In this document: positions 19,885 through 28,725 of the stretch, piece after piece | Numbering within the stretch: position 1 is the first letter of the stretch | Layout of the letters: each line of letters starts with the position of its first letter | Notes under the pieces: model-generated | Told to the model about the DNA's origin: nothing | The model's input: the letters and a program-made list of their open reading frames with translations, nothing else | Databases searched by the model: none | Translations under genes and position numbers: made by a program | From: Pirellulales bacterium | Lineage (GTDB): Bacteria > Planctomycetota > Planctomycetia > Pirellulales > DATAWG01 | Length of the DNA stretch: 48,310 nt | Direction: 5' to 3' | Assembly (NCBI GenBank): GCA_036267355.1 | Contig: DATAWG010000129.1 | Coordinates: 1 to 48,310 of the forward strand

Positions 19885-20236
19885 GAACGCTTGTTGCAGC
19901 ATCGTGCTGCGAACGCGACGCAATTTATTGATGAGAACGCTGTTCTGCCTGCCGGACGACCGCGGATCTCGAACTTGAGAATCGCGAGCAGCCGGCGGAG
20001 CAAAGTCGCTTACGACGAGAATCCAAACTACGACGCGAATTGATTTGGTCGAACGACCGTCGCGGGAGGGCCGATGATGAGTATGCTGGCCCGACGCGCG
20101 AGCACCGACATTACTGTTTTTAGCAATCCGCGCCGAGGGCAATTTTTCGCCGCGAACTACATCGTATGGCCAATAATTTGAGCCTTTTACCGTGGGAGCA
20201 ATGCTCAACCGACGGGCCGCTCAATCGACTGTTTGC
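19885..20236. other. Intergenic region between HU and the lipoprotein gene
   Basis: About 350 bp with no supported gene. It should hold the promoter of the small lipoprotein and the HU transcript end. I see only AT-richer patches (ATCAATAAATTG near 19920) and no convincing promoter or terminator. Confidence 0.4.
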
Positions 20237-20659
20237 TCAACCAACAGGCCGATGCGTGGATGTGAATGGGGACGGGGTGCTTGCTGGCGCCGGGGCCGGG
20301 CGTTGCAGGGTGTCTTGAGTTTGCGGTGCGGCTAGCGGTAAACCGTTTGAGTCGCTGGCGTTTCGAACTGCCGCTTGGCGCTCCAACTCGCGGACGCGCT
20401 CTTCCATTTCCTTGCCCGGCTTGAACGTGACCACGAATTTTTCGGGAACGCTCACTTTCGCCCCGGTCCGTGGGTTGCGAGCCTTGCGAGCAGCACGCTG
20501 TTTTACCTCGAAGACGCCGAAGTTCCGCAATTCGATCCGACCCTCTTCCACCAGCGTTTCCACGATGGCATCAAATGTCTTCTGGACAATTTCCTTCGTC
20601 TTGAGCTGTGTGAGCCCGATCTCTTCCGATATCGTTTTGACGATTTCTTTCTTGGTCAC
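20237..20659 (-). CDS. HU-family DNA-binding protein with a C-terminal tail
   Basis: A 140-residue protein. Residues 1-90 form a full HU/IHF fold: [20 protein letters not shown], the turn [17 protein letters not shown], and the DNA-binding arm [15 protein letters not shown] with the conserved RNPxTG and the intercalating Pro. It bends and compacts DNA as a dimer. The last 50 residues ([12 protein letters not shown] then a Pro/Ala/Thr-rich end) extend beyond the usual 90-100 and look disordered. The start is GTG at 20659 with AAGGAG about 10 bases upstream. A well-formed sigma-70 promoter lies about 80 bp upstream (20740-20768). Confidence 0.93.
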   Translation of the reverse strand: MTKKEIVKTISEEIGLTQLKTKEIVQKTFDAIVETLVEEGRIELRNFGVFEVKQRAARKARNPRTGAKVSVPEKFVVTFKPGKEMEERVRELERQAAVRNASDSNGLPLAAPQTQDTLQRPAPAPASTPSPFTSTHRPVG

Positions 20660-20739
20660 GACTTCAATTCTCCTTCAGGAGAGAGGGTGGCCGGAATCGA
20701 TCGCGACGAGCCGCGCCTCGATGGCCGAGTCATGCTCCA

Positions 20740-20768
20740 AGTGTAGGTGGCATAAGTACTAGTGTCAA
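20740..20768 (-). promoter_or_regulatory. Sigma-70-type promoter of the HU gene
   Basis: On the minus strand TTGACA (20768-20763) and TACACT (20745-20740) are separated by exactly 17 bp. This is a near-consensus housekeeping promoter pointing at the HU start about 80 bp downstream. Confidence 0.75.
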
Positions 20769-21172
20769 GGCGAATCGCTGTATGTTCGTTTATGCAGTTC
20801 GCCATTACTGACGCCATGGCTGCCGGATGGAAAGCCGGCCGGGACGAAGCGACCCCTGGTTCTAAGTCTGAATTGTCAAAGAACTTGCATTGTGCGGAAC
20901 GCGCGGAATTTACCGCTCGCCACACTCAACTATTGATGAGGCTTGTCTTTAGGCAACAAATCAAGGCGTTCCTTCACGTCGCCGACAGGCGACTTCAATC
21001 CCACTGCCCAGCATTATCGGCCAGAACAATCGGAAAACTTTATCCAGATCGGAAATTCGCAACAATCGGCAGAATCGGTCTATGGCCAACGGTTCGCTGG
21101 CTGACAGAGGATACCCGATTCCGCGATCGAGTCGCGGATTCCGTGGGCCGCCAATGGGAGGCGGGAAGAGCC
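20769..21172. other. Intergenic region with a 10-bp stem-loop
   Basis: About 400 bp without a supported gene. At 21117-21141 GATTCCGCGA-tcgag-TCGCGGATTC forms a stem with one mismatch, about 35 bp past the stop of the YkgJ-like gene. It could mark that transcript's end, though no T-run follows. Confidence 0.4.
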
Positions 21173-21589
21173 TCAAAGACGAAACACGGCCGCCTGCTCG
21201 AGCACCTTTTCCAACGGCACGAGGTTTCCCTTGCCGCTGCCGGGGCACACCTCACAGGTCTCTTTCCATGCCTGCGGAGTGCGGATGTTCGAATCCCAAA
21301 ACGGCCAAGTGCGACACTGACGCGGGCGGTCTTCATACACCGTGCAACGCCGGGTCTGATTGTCGAAGAACACGCAATCGCCATTGGCAAACTCGACGAG
21401 ACTTTTGCGCACGCCCACATCCCGAACGTACTTTTCCTCGAATGCATCCATTTCGAGGCCGAACCGGGCCGCAAGGGCCGCGATCTCGCTCTTGTTTACC
21501 CACACATATCCCGGCGCGCCGGTGCAGCAATTGCCGCATTGGGTGCATTTGAACCGCAAACCGTCTTTGAACCAGGGACTATCGTTCAT
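21173..21589 (-). CDS. YkgJ-family cysteine-cluster protein
   Basis: A 138-residue protein with the YkgJ/CxxCxxCC pattern: CTQCGNCCTG at residues 15-22, then CVFFDNQTRRCTVYEDRPRQCR and a final CEVCPG. These cysteines are thought to bind zinc or an Fe-S cluster. The family (formerly UPF0153) has no settled function and is often linked to metal-centre maintenance. It starts 16 bp after the aminotransferase stop (ATG 21589), in the same direction, so the two are probably co-transcribed. Proximity to a cysteine desulfurase and to molybdopterin genes fits a role in sulfur or cluster chemistry, but that is inference. Confidence 0.88.
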   Translation of the reverse strand: MNDSPWFKDGLRFKCTQCGNCCTGAPGYVWVNKSEIAALAARFGLEMDAFEEKYVRDVGVRKSLVEFANGDCVFFDNQTRRCTVYEDRPRQCRTWPFWDSNIRTPQAWKETCEVCPGSGKGNLVPLEKVLEQAAVFRL

Positions 21590-21605
21590 GTCGTTTTCGC
21601 TTTCG

Positions 21606-22778
21606 CTAATCTATCGCGTTTCGGGCAAGCGTGGCCACGCCCGCGATTGCCGCATCCACATCGGATTCGCTATTGAAGGCCCCGAGGCTGAACCGCACGG
21701 TGCCCCCGGTGGCCAGGGTGCCCAATCGCTCGTGCATCGCCGGGGCGCAATGCAGGCCGCCGCGGACTTGAATCCCGAATGAGCAATCGAGCAACGTAGC
21801 CGCTTCTTGTGGATCGTATCCGCGGATATTGATGCTGGCAACGCCCACACGCCGCGATGAGTCTGCTGGGCCATACACGGTAACGCCGATAATTTCCTGC
21901 AAGCCGGCCTGCAGTCGATCGGCTAACGCTGCTTCTCGGGCTGCGATCGCCGCAACGCCTTCTTGCTCCAAGAATTCGACGGCGGCGGCGAGCCCCGCAA
22001 GGCCCGGCATGTTCAGATTGCCGGCTTCGTATTTGTCGGGAAGCGAATCGGGCTGGCGGTCGTCTTGGCTGCGTGTGCCGGTGCCACCTTGGCGAAAACT
22101 TAGCAATTCGCTCTCCCGGCCCGCGCGGATGTAGAGCAGACCGGTGCCGAGCGGGCCGAGTAGGCCCTTGTGCGCCGGGGCCGCGAGAAAATCGGCGTTC
22201 AGGCTATTCACGGAAATCGGCAGATGGCCGATGGTTTGAGCGGCATCGATCAAAAACGCTGCCCCGTGCGATCGAACGACCTGCCCGATTTCCTCAGCCG
22301 GCTGGATCGCTCCGGTGACATTCGACGCATGCACGATCGCGACCAACCGTGTCGCCGGACGCAACGCTCGCCGAATATCATCGGGATCCACCAAGCCGGC
22401 CGAATCGCAGGCGACTCGCGTCACGCCGATTTGCCGCCGCACGGCCAATTCGCCGAGCGGCCGGAGCACCGAGTTATGCTCCGCCGCGGTTGTGACGACA
22501 TGATCTCCCGGCCGGAGCCAACCGTGCAGGGCCAGATTGAGGCTGTCGGTCCCGCTATTGGCAAACACGATCTGCCGCGAGCTCTCGGACCCAAGCAGCC
22601 GGGCCATATGCCGGCGAGCGGCCGCCACGATCCGATCCGCTTCCAAGCTTGCCGCGTAAGCCCCGCGCCCGGCCGCCGCGCCGACCTCGCGCTGAAACCG
22701 ATCCACAGCCCGGTAAACCGATTCCGGCTTCGGCCAACTCGTGGCGGCATTATCGAAATACAAACGTCGCGGCGGCAT
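21606..22778 (-). CDS. Class V aminotransferase / cysteine desulfurase-like enzyme
   Basis: A 390-residue PLP enzyme. It begins with RLYFDNAATSWPKPESVYRA as in the SufS/NifS-like cysteine desulfurase family. TAAEHNSVLRPL, LIDAAQTIGHLPI and the PLP-lysine motif AHKGLLGPLGTG (K204) follow. GLHCAP near the end places C344 where desulfurases have the persulfide-forming cysteine. The expected reaction is cysteine to alanine plus enzyme-bound sulfur. It lies 45 bp after moaA on the same strand and could supply sulfur for molybdopterin synthesis, a task done by IscS in E. coli. That link is inferred from gene order. Confidence 0.88.
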   Translation of the reverse strand: MPPRRLYFDNAATSWPKPESVYRAVDRFQREVGAAAGRGAYAASLEADRIVAAARRHMARLLGSESSRQIVFANSGTDSLNLALHGWLRPGDHVVTTAAEHNSVLRPLGELAVRRQIGVTRVACDSAGLVDPDDIRRALRPATRLVAIVHASNVTGAIQPAEEIGQVVRSHGAAFLIDAAQTIGHLPISVNSLNADFLAAPAHKGLLGPLGTGLLYIRAGRESELLSFRQGGTGTRSQDDRQPDSLPDKYEAGNLNMPGLAGLAAAVEFLEQEGVAAIAAREAALADRLQAGLQEIIGVTVYGPADSSRRVGVASINIRGYDPQEAATLLDCSFGIQVRGGLHCAPAMHERLGTLATGGTVRFSLGAFNSESDVDAAIAGVATLARNAID

Positions 22779-22823
22779 GGCCCCGATTATATCTCCGGCA
22801 TGCGGCCAAGTCGCGACCGGCGT

Positions 22824-23813
22824 TTACCCGCCGATTTGGTACATCGCCCGCTGCGGTTTGACGAAATCGGCCGTGTCGATGCCGTGGCCGGCTCGCTTGG
22901 CGCCGATCGCCGACTCGATCAGTTCGGCAAGCTGTTCGTCGCTGCCGCCGCCGCGCAGCAACGCTCGCGCATCCCATTCGGTTGTCGAGAAGAGGCAATT
23001 GCGGATTTGGCCTTCGGCGGTCAGGCGCAGCCGATTGCACTTGCCGCAGAACGAATGCGTCACCGGATTGATGAATCCCACACGGCCGGCGCCGTCTTGA
23101 TATTGAAAATCGGTGGCGGGCTGGCTTGGATCTTCGGCCAAGATTGGTTCCAACTCGCCGACCTCGCGGGAGAGAATCGCGCGAACGTGGTCGCCCGATA
23201 GCACCTGATCTTTTTGCCAAACGCCGTCGGCGTCGAGCGGCATGAACTCGATGAAGCGTAATTCGAGACCGTGCTGCCGGGCGAATCGGGCCAAGGGAAT
23301 GATCTGCTTCTCGGTCAGGCCGCGAATCGACACGGCATTCAACCGGATGCGGCGGAATCCCGCCTCCTTTGCCGCGGCAACGCCCGCTAGCACGCGATCC
23401 AACCCCTTGCGCCGGGCGATCCGGCGGAAGGAATCCTCGTCGAGAGCATCAAGGCTAATGTTCAACCGGTGCAGTCCGGCGGCGCGAAGCTCGGCGGCGA
23501 GTTCGGGCAGCAGCAGGCCATTGGTCGTGAGCGCGAGATCGACGATGCCATCCACGGCAGCCAGGCGGCGGACGAGCGAGGCAATGTTGGCTCGCACGAG
23601 CGGTTCGCCGCCCGTTAGACGAATCTTATTCACTCCCAGCCCGGCCACGACCCTCACGAATCGCTCGATTTCCTCGTAGCTGAGCAATTCGTCGCGTGGC
23701 TTGAACTGCACGACCTCGGTGGGCATGCAATAGAAGCAGCGGAGATTGCAGCGATCGGTAACGCTGATCCGTAGATTTGTGTGAATCCGGCCAAAGCTAT
23801 CGACGAGAGGCAT
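22824..23813 (-). CDS. moaA: GTP 3',8-cyclase MoaA
   Basis: A 329-residue radical SAM enzyme for the first step of molybdenum cofactor synthesis, turning GTP into 3',8-cyclo-GTP. The N-terminal cluster motif is C22-x3-C26-x2-C29 (DRCNLRCFYCMP) with GGEPL following. The second 4Fe-4S site is C256, C259 and C273 (FCGKCNRLRLTAEG then NCLFS). The protein ends in IGG, the conserved C-terminal double glycine. Length and both motifs are complete. It sits 47 bp downstream of moaE on the same strand. No moaC is in the window, so that step must be encoded elsewhere. Confidence 0.96.
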   Translation of the reverse strand: MPLVDSFGRIHTNLRISVTDRCNLRCFYCMPTEVVQFKPRDELLSYEEIERFVRVVAGLGVNKIRLTGGEPLVRANIASLVRRLAAVDGIVDLALTTNGLLLPELAAELRAAGLHRLNISLDALDEDSFRRIARRKGLDRVLAGVAAAKEAGFRRIRLNAVSIRGLTEKQIIPLARFARQHGLELRFIEFMPLDADGVWQKDQVLSGDHVRAILSREVGELEPILAEDPSQPATDFQYQDGAGRVGFINPVTHSFCGKCNRLRLTAEGQIRNCLFSTTEWDARALLRGGGSDEQLAELIESAIGAKRAGHGIDTADFVKPQRAMYQIGG

Positions 23814-23860
23814 AGGATTCAGCCGGCGTGCGGGGGCCAGAAGGTTCTTTCGCGGAAATG

Positions 23861-24328
23861 TTAGTCAGGGTCGTCGGGCGGAGCTGAAGTTCTGTCAGGC
23901 TGGAAAGCCTGACCTACGAGGCCTGGATGGACCCACGTGCTCGTTCCATCGGCCCAATTTTCGCGCTTCCAAATCGGCACCACTTGTTTCAACGTGTCGA
24001 TCAGCCATTCTCCCGCGGCGAAAGCAGCATCGCGGTGTGGCGAACTTACCGCGACCGCCACACTCGCCTCACCGACCTCAAGATGCCCAAGCCGATGAAC
24101 GATCGAGCAAGCGGTCAATTCCCATCGCCGGCGAGCCTCGGCCTCGAGCTTTGCCAGCAATTTGCTTGCCATATCATTATACGATTCGTAGTCGAGGGAC
24201 GCAGTCGCACGGCCCGCCGACTGGTTGCGGGTGGTGCCCACGAAGAGCAATAGGGCGCCCGCGGCCGGAGAAGCCACCTCGGTCAAGACTGCAGCCAGAT
24301 CGATCGCGTCCGTGGTCAATCGGATCAT
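23861..24328 (-). CDS. moaE: Molybdopterin synthase catalytic subunit MoaE
   Basis: A 155-residue protein with GALLLFVGTTRNQSAGR, LDYESYNDMASKLL, HRLGHLEVGEASVAVAVSSPHR and the active-site segment VPIWKRENWADGTSTWV carrying the catalytic lysine. With MoaD it converts precursor Z (cPMP) to molybdopterin. The enzyme should end near TWVHPG; the last 18 residues (VGQAFQPD and on) are encoded by a palindromic repeat at 23894-23913 and its flank and are probably not part of the fold. ATG at 24328. It lies 105 bp from the small downstream-facing gene and 47 bp before moaA. Confidence 0.94.
   Translation of the reverse strand: MIRLTTDAIDLAAVLTEVASPAAGALLLFVGTTRNQSAGRATASLDYESYNDMASKLLAKLEAEARRRWELTACSIVHRLGHLEVGEASVAVAVSSPHRDAAFAAGEWLIDTLKQVVPIWKRENWADGTSTWVHPGLVGQAFQPDRTSAPPDDPD
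23894..23913. repeat. Palindromic repeat encoding the MoaE tail
   Basis: GTCAGGCTGGAAAGCCTGAC is an 8-bp perfect stem with a GGAA loop. It lies inside the moaE frame and encodes part of VGQAFQPD. Repeats of this kind are a familiar REP-like element in planctomycete genomes (from memory). Confidence 0.7.
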
Positions 24329-24433
24329 TGGCGGCTAGGGCTGATGGACGGGCCCGACGGCGAAAATAGCAGCCGGTGTTGCTTAGGCCGCAGCGGTGCA
24401 TTGTGCCAAGCGACAATGCGCGGCCTCCGGATG

Positions 24434-24622
24434 CTAGCGGCGACGATCGAAGATCCGCTCGCCGCCAGCTTGCGTGGCCGAGGGCCTACGGTCTGATTCG
24501 GGCTTGGAATAGTTCGCCTGCGGGTCGCTGGCGGCTTCGTGGAATAAATCCTGAATCAGTTCGTCGCTGTCGACCAAGTCGGGAAACTTTTCCAACAGGG
24601 TCAAGACTTCTTGCTTTTTCAT
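24434..24622 (-). CDS. Small hypothetical protein, 62 residues
   Basis: ATG 24622 has GAGGA about 6 bases upstream. The sequence MKKQEVLTLLEKFPDLVDSD then ELIQDLFHEAASDPQANYSK is an acidic helical N-terminus; the C-terminus is basic and polar. The first 30 residues read like a short helical hairpin. I do not recognise a family. It is placed between moaD and moaE on the same strand, so it is probably transcribed with them; no Mo-cofactor role should be assumed. Confidence 0.6.
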   Translation of the reverse strand: MKKQEVLTLLEKFPDLVDSDELIQDLFHEAASDPQANYSKPESDRRPSATQAGGERIFDRRR

Positions 24623-24703
24623 GACATCCTCGCCATTTAAAGGCCATTCGGCGGACTGAAGACGGTCGTGGACTGAACTGCCCCGTCGCGGCATCCTCTA
24701 TCT

Positions 24704-24949
24704 TTATCCACCACTTACCGGCGGGATGCAAGCCACCTCATCCCCAACTGCGAGGGGGCTTCTGTCCAGGGCGTATTCCGAATTTACCGCAATCAGCATT
24801 CCGGCAATCAGCGGGGAAAGGGCCGGAATCGCGGCACTAAGGCACACCCGCAAGTCGCCAACTGTGGCCCCGGGCGGCAGTTCGACAGCAATCTTGTCGT
24901 CGCCGTAAAGCTCTTTGGCCAAAGCAAATAGCTTGACTACGAGTTTCAT
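24704..24949 (-). CDS. moaD: Molybdopterin synthase sulfur-carrier subunit MoaD
   Basis: An 81-residue ubiquitin-like protein: MKLVVKLFALAKELYGDDKI, then LRVCLSAAIPAL and AVNSEYALDRSPLAVGDEVA, ending in PPVSGG. The C-terminal Gly-Gly is the site that is adenylated and thiocarboxylated before sulfur transfer by MoaE. ATG at 24949 is chosen because it opens the ubiquitin-like strand; an upstream frame to 25285 lies inside the oxidase gene. It begins 71 bp after the oxidase stop. No MoeB/MoaB-like activating enzyme is in the window. Confidence 0.92.
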   Translation of the reverse strand: MKLVVKLFALAKELYGDDKIAVELPPGATVGDLRVCLSAAIPALSPLIAGMLIAVNSEYALDRSPLAVGDEVACIPPVSGG

Positions 24950-25020
24950 GGGACACCGGTTCGCTGCTTCACGAACGCGAGGGGTAATGGAGCAAAATCG
25001 GGCTCCTGCTCGAACGCTTC

Positions 25021-28000
25021 TTAGGTGACAAACAGATCCTGCCCGCGGTTGGTGATTTTCTCTGCTAGTTCGGGCATCAAGCCGTAGGCCAGCGCCAGCA
25101 GTTTCAAAGGATGCAGCGTCGGTTTGTTGGTCCCCTGCTCCATTTGCATCTTGCAAGCACTGCATTCGGTCGCGCCGGCCTGAATCTCGGGACGCCGCAT
25201 GTGCGAGATCAAATCCCAACCGGCGCGGATGCTGCTGCGATAGTTGGCCTGCTTGAGCCCGTAGGTACCCGCCATGCCCGAGCATCCTTTTTCAACCCGT
25301 TGCACACTCAGGGCGGGGATGAGCCGCAGCAAGTGTTCCGCCGGCACGCCGGCCGTCAATGACGACCGCGAGGCAGGTTCGCGGCTCAAGACCGCTTTGC
25401 TGTGGCAAGGCGTATGGTAGGCAAGGGATGCGTTGAGCGGCTGGAAGTCGAGCTGCAAGTTGCCGTTCTGATGGAGACGCCACAGATAAGTGCATGCTTC
25501 CACCGTTCCGCTGGCCACGAGCCGAGCCTCGTCGTCGTCGATAAGATTCAAATATTCGTGCGTTAGGCAGAGCGCCGTCGACGGCTCCGTAACGATGATT
25601 TGATAACCCTGGCGAACTGCCTCGGCCAGCAGCGGAATATTCTTGGCCGCAAACCGGCGGGCACCATCCACGGCACCCATCGAGATCATTCCCATGCCCG
25701 AGGGATATTGGTTGGGGGGCACATAGACGGCGACACCGTTGTGCTCCAGCACGGCCACCAAGGCTTCGGCAAGCTTGGGGTCGTGGTAGTTGGCATAGGT
25801 GTCGACGAAATAGAGCACTTTCCGGCCGCTGCGGCGAGTTGGCTTGGTCAAGCGGCGTCGAGCCGCGAAACGCAAGAAACTCGACGGCGCGAAGCGGGGC
25901 AGTTTTCGCCCCTGTGCAATCCCCAACAGCTTTTCGAGCACCCAGCGGGCCTGCCGATTTCCTACCGCCCAATTGGCGAATGGGCTGAATCGGCTTCCCC
26001 AAGCGCTGAGCAAGTCGAATCGGGCCAAGAGCCAATCGCTGGGGCGAAGACCATTGGTCGCCACATAGGCGGCCTTGGCTTCGATCATCAACTTCGGAAT
26101 ATCTACCCCCGCCGGACATTCGAGCCGGCACTGATGGCAATTCACGCAAAGATCGGCAATGCTTTTCATCTCATCGGTCGCCAGAACCGATGGATCGAAC
26201 TTTCCAGCCACGACGCCACGGATCAGATTCGCTTTCGCCCGCGGCGAAGCTTCTTCGGCGGGGTTGGCGCGAAAAATCGGGCACATCCGCAAATCGCTCG
26301 ATTGGGCTCGGCACGTGCCGCAGCCGTTGCAACCGCGTGCCGTGGCGGCCATCATGGCGGCGCCCCAATTCAAATGCATTTCCAACGGGGCGGCGACGGG
26401 AAATGCTGCCGCCGCTGAACCGTTGGTCGCAGCCGCGGACCCATTTCTCGCGCGGGGCTCCAATGCGGCCGCGGGAACTCGGCCCCCCGGCAATGCCGCC
26501 CCATCGGCGCCGCCGATCGAGCTGGCCTCCGCCAGCGCTGTTTGCGGACGCAGATCGCGCGTCAGCGAGCGGCCTTCGTCGCCCACGATTTTGCCGGGAT
26601 TGAGAATCCCGAGCGGATCAAAAATCTGCTTCACTTCGCGGAACACATCATACAACTCGCCGAACTGCTGCCGCACGAACGGCGTTCGGCTCAGGCCATC
26701 GCCATGCTCGCCGCTAATCGTCCCACCGACATCGAGCACTTCGCGATACAGATCGGCGGCCAGGTCTTCCATCTTGCGGACGTCTTCGGCATTCGTCAGA
26801 TCGAGAAACGGTCGAACGTGCAGTTGTCCGTGACCGACGTGGCCAAACAGCGACGCGGTCACCTGGTGGCGCTTCAGCGTGTTTTGCATTCGCACCAGAA
26901 AATCCAGCAGCGCCGCTGGCGGCACCGCCAGGTCTTCCACGAACGGCAACGGACGAGTCGAGCCCTTCAAGCGGTGCAACGTCGGCACGACGCGCCGCGC
27001 CAACTGGCAATAGAGATCGATTTCTTCGCGATCGAACGCTTGCCGAGCGTCGAATGCAAGATGCTTCTTTCGCCGCACGCGGTCGACGGTTTGCGTCAGC
27101 CGCTGGCGCACCGTGGCCGCGTCGTTTCCCGATTGCTCGACCACCAATAGCGCTTCCGTCTCGGCGGGAATCAGCAACGCGTATTCGGGATAGTTTTCGC
27201 GTGCCAGGCTCAAATGCCGCCGGTCCAACAGATCGCAGGCACACGGCTCGAACTGGAGAATCTCTTGCACGGCCTGCGCGGCCCGCTCCAGCGATTCGAA
27301 AAACAGCACGCCGACGCCCCGATACCGCGGCGCCGCCACGGTCGAAAGCGTCGCTTCGGTGATCAAGGCCAGCGTGCCTTCGCTACCGGTCAAAAGCCGC
27401 TCGAGATGCAAGCCGTCGGAATCGAGCACGTCGCTCAATTGATAGCCGGAGCGGTCAAGCAGCGTCTTCGGCCGGCGGTCGGCGATCAGTTGGGCATTCT
27501 GCTCCAACAGCGTATGCAGACGAAGAACCAATTCCTGCCGCCGCGATGGGGCCAACCCGTCGGCCGTCGTCGGAATCGGCTCGCGGCCGACCTCCCAAAC
27601 CGTCCCGTCGGCGAGCACGACTTGCAAGCTTTGCACGTGCCGCCGCGCCGAGCCGTATTGCAACCAATGGCTTCCCGAGGCGTCGATGGCCACGACGCTG
27701 CCCATCGTGGTCACGAGGCTCATCGCCGGATCGGGCCCGAACAGCCGCCCCGAGAGCGCCAAATGCTCATTCAGAACCGCGTGAACCATTCCCGGCTGGA
27801 CGCGCACCCGATCGTCGTCGATGCGAATGATCCGCCGCATATAACGGCTGAAATCGATTACCAGCCCGCGGCCGAGCGATTCGCCGGCCAGGCCGGTTCC
27901 CGCGCCGCGGGGTTGGATCGGAATCCGCTTCTCGGCAGCATATTGCATGCATGCCACGACGTCGGCAGTGTTGCGCGGCCGCACCACGCCGAGCGGGCGG

Positions 28001-28116
28001 ATCTCGTAGATGCTCGCATCCGTGGCGTACAGCTGCAGAAAGACATCGTCGCAGCGCACATCGCCGCGAATCAGTCCGCGCAGGTCGTCTTGTATGCGTT
28101 GCCGCTCCGGGTCCAT
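25021..28116 (-). CDS. FAD- and Fe-S-binding oxidase (GlcD/GlcF or D-lactate dehydrogenase type fusion)
   Basis: A 1031-residue two-part enzyme. Residues about 40-215 are an FAD_binding_4 domain (IQPRGAGTGLAGESLG, MGSVVAIDASGSHWL). Residues about 215-475 are the FAD-oxidase C domain with LFGHVGHGQLHVRPF and GGTISGEHGDGLSR. After an Ala-rich linker near 540-585 come two Cys clusters (CNGCGTC and CVNCHQCRLECP) and two CCG-type domains (YHTPCHSK, ECSACKMQMEQG). Such fusions oxidise 2-hydroxy acids such as D-lactate or glycolate and pass electrons to the respiratory chain. Which acid is used cannot be told from sequence. ATG 28116. It heads the same-strand run with moaD, moaE and moaA. Confidence 0.9.
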   Translation of the reverse strand: MDPERQRIQDDLRGLIRGDVRCDDVFLQLYATDASIYEIRPLGVVRPRNTADVVACMQYAAEKRIPIQPRGAGTGLAGESLGRGLVIDFSRYMRRIIRIDDDRVRVQPGMVHAVLNEHLALSGRLFGPDPAMSLVTTMGSVVAIDASGSHWLQYGSARRHVQSLQVVLADGTVWEVGREPIPTTADGLAPSRRQELVLRLHTLLEQNAQLIADRRPKTLLDRSGYQLSDVLDSDGLHLERLLTGSEGTLALITEATLSTVAAPRYRGVGVLFFESLERAAQAVQEILQFEPCACDLLDRRHLSLARENYPEYALLIPAETEALLVVEQSGNDAATVRQRLTQTVDRVRRKKHLAFDARQAFDREEIDLYCQLARRVVPTLHRLKGSTRPLPFVEDLAVPPAALLDFLVRMQNTLKRHQVTASLFGHVGHGQLHVRPFLDLTNAEDVRKMEDLAADLYREVLDVGGTISGEHGDGLSRTPFVRQQFGELYDVFREVKQIFDPLGILNPGKIVGDEGRSLTRDLRPQTALAEASSIGGADGAALPGGRVPAAALEPRARNGSAAATNGSAAAAFPVAAPLEMHLNWGAAMMAATARGCNGCGTCRAQSSDLRMCPIFRANPAEEASPRAKANLIRGVVAGKFDPSVLATDEMKSIADLCVNCHQCRLECPAGVDIPKLMIEAKAAYVATNGLRPSDWLLARFDLLSAWGSRFSPFANWAVGNRQARWVLEKLLGIAQGRKLPRFAPSSFLRFAARRRLTKPTRRSGRKVLYFVDTYANYHDPKLAEALVAVLEHNGVAVYVPPNQYPSGMGMISMGAVDGARRFAAKNIPLLAEAVRQGYQIIVTEPSTALCLTHEYLNLIDDDEARLVASGTVEACTYLWRLHQNGNLQLDFQPLNASLAYHTPCHSKAVLSREPASRSSLTAGVPAEHLLRLIPALSVQRVEKGCSGMAGTYGLKQANYRSSIRAGWDLISHMRRPEIQAGATECSACKMQMEQGTNKPTLHPLKLLALAYGLMPELAEKITNRGQDLFVT

Positions 28117-28145
28117 CGTCCGCCGCGTGATGAGAGCATGCTAGT

Positions 28146-28631
28146 TCAGCGAGGCACCGCCGATTGCCGGCGCTCATGTTGCTCGAGCCGAGCCTTTTGC
28201 TGCCGATGCCGCTCGTGGGTTTCGAGATTGAACGGCCCGTGAGCATCGAGCCCCGCCGAGCCGCGATATTGAGCCCCGCAGCGATAACACATCAGCGCGT
28301 TGGGCACGAGCAAATACAACGCAAGATCGGCCAGCGCCGTGGCGAAAAGAACGGCAAAAGTCAGGTAAGTTTCATGAAAACCCCACGTGACGCAGCTTGC
28401 CGCCAGACCCAACACGACCAATCCGACCCCCACCTGCTGCGGAAAATCCTTGCGCACGAACAGGTCGACACTCGGGCAAACCAAACACCGCGCCAGCCGG
28501 CCATCTTCAATCGCGTCGGCCGAAATCGGAATCGTCTGCCCGCAACCGGGACACGAGAATTGGATCGCACCATCGGCCAGTTCGACCCGGCCGGGCTGAC
28601 GACAGTGTGGACAGACAAACGTGGCGTTCAT
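28146..28631 (-). CDS. Zinc-ribbon membrane protein, hypothetical
   Basis: A 161-residue protein. The N-terminus has CPHC and CPGC, then CLVC, which look like zinc ribbons. Two hydrophobic segments near 70-110 (VGVGLVVLGLAASCVTW and YLTFAVLFATALADLALYL) are membrane helices. A CYRCGAQYRG knuckle follows in the C-terminal part, which ends in a charged helix with ETHERHRQQKARLEQHERRQ. ATG 28631. It precedes the oxidase gene by 29 bp on the same strand and may be co-transcribed. Function unknown. Confidence 0.75.
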   Translation of the reverse strand: MNATFVCPHCRQPGRVELADGAIQFSCPGCGQTIPISADAIEDGRLARCLVCPSVDLFVRKDFPQQVGVGLVVLGLAASCVTWGFHETYLTFAVLFATALADLALYLLVPNALMCYRCGAQYRGSAGLDAHGPFNLETHERHRQQKARLEQHERRQSAVPR

Positions 28632-28725
28632 GAGAAGGGGCGAGGGGCGAGGGGCGACGGGCGACGGTCAACGGCGATGGGATGGGGCCGTTGGCGTTCC
28701 ACGGGACCAGCAGCACCTAACTAAA

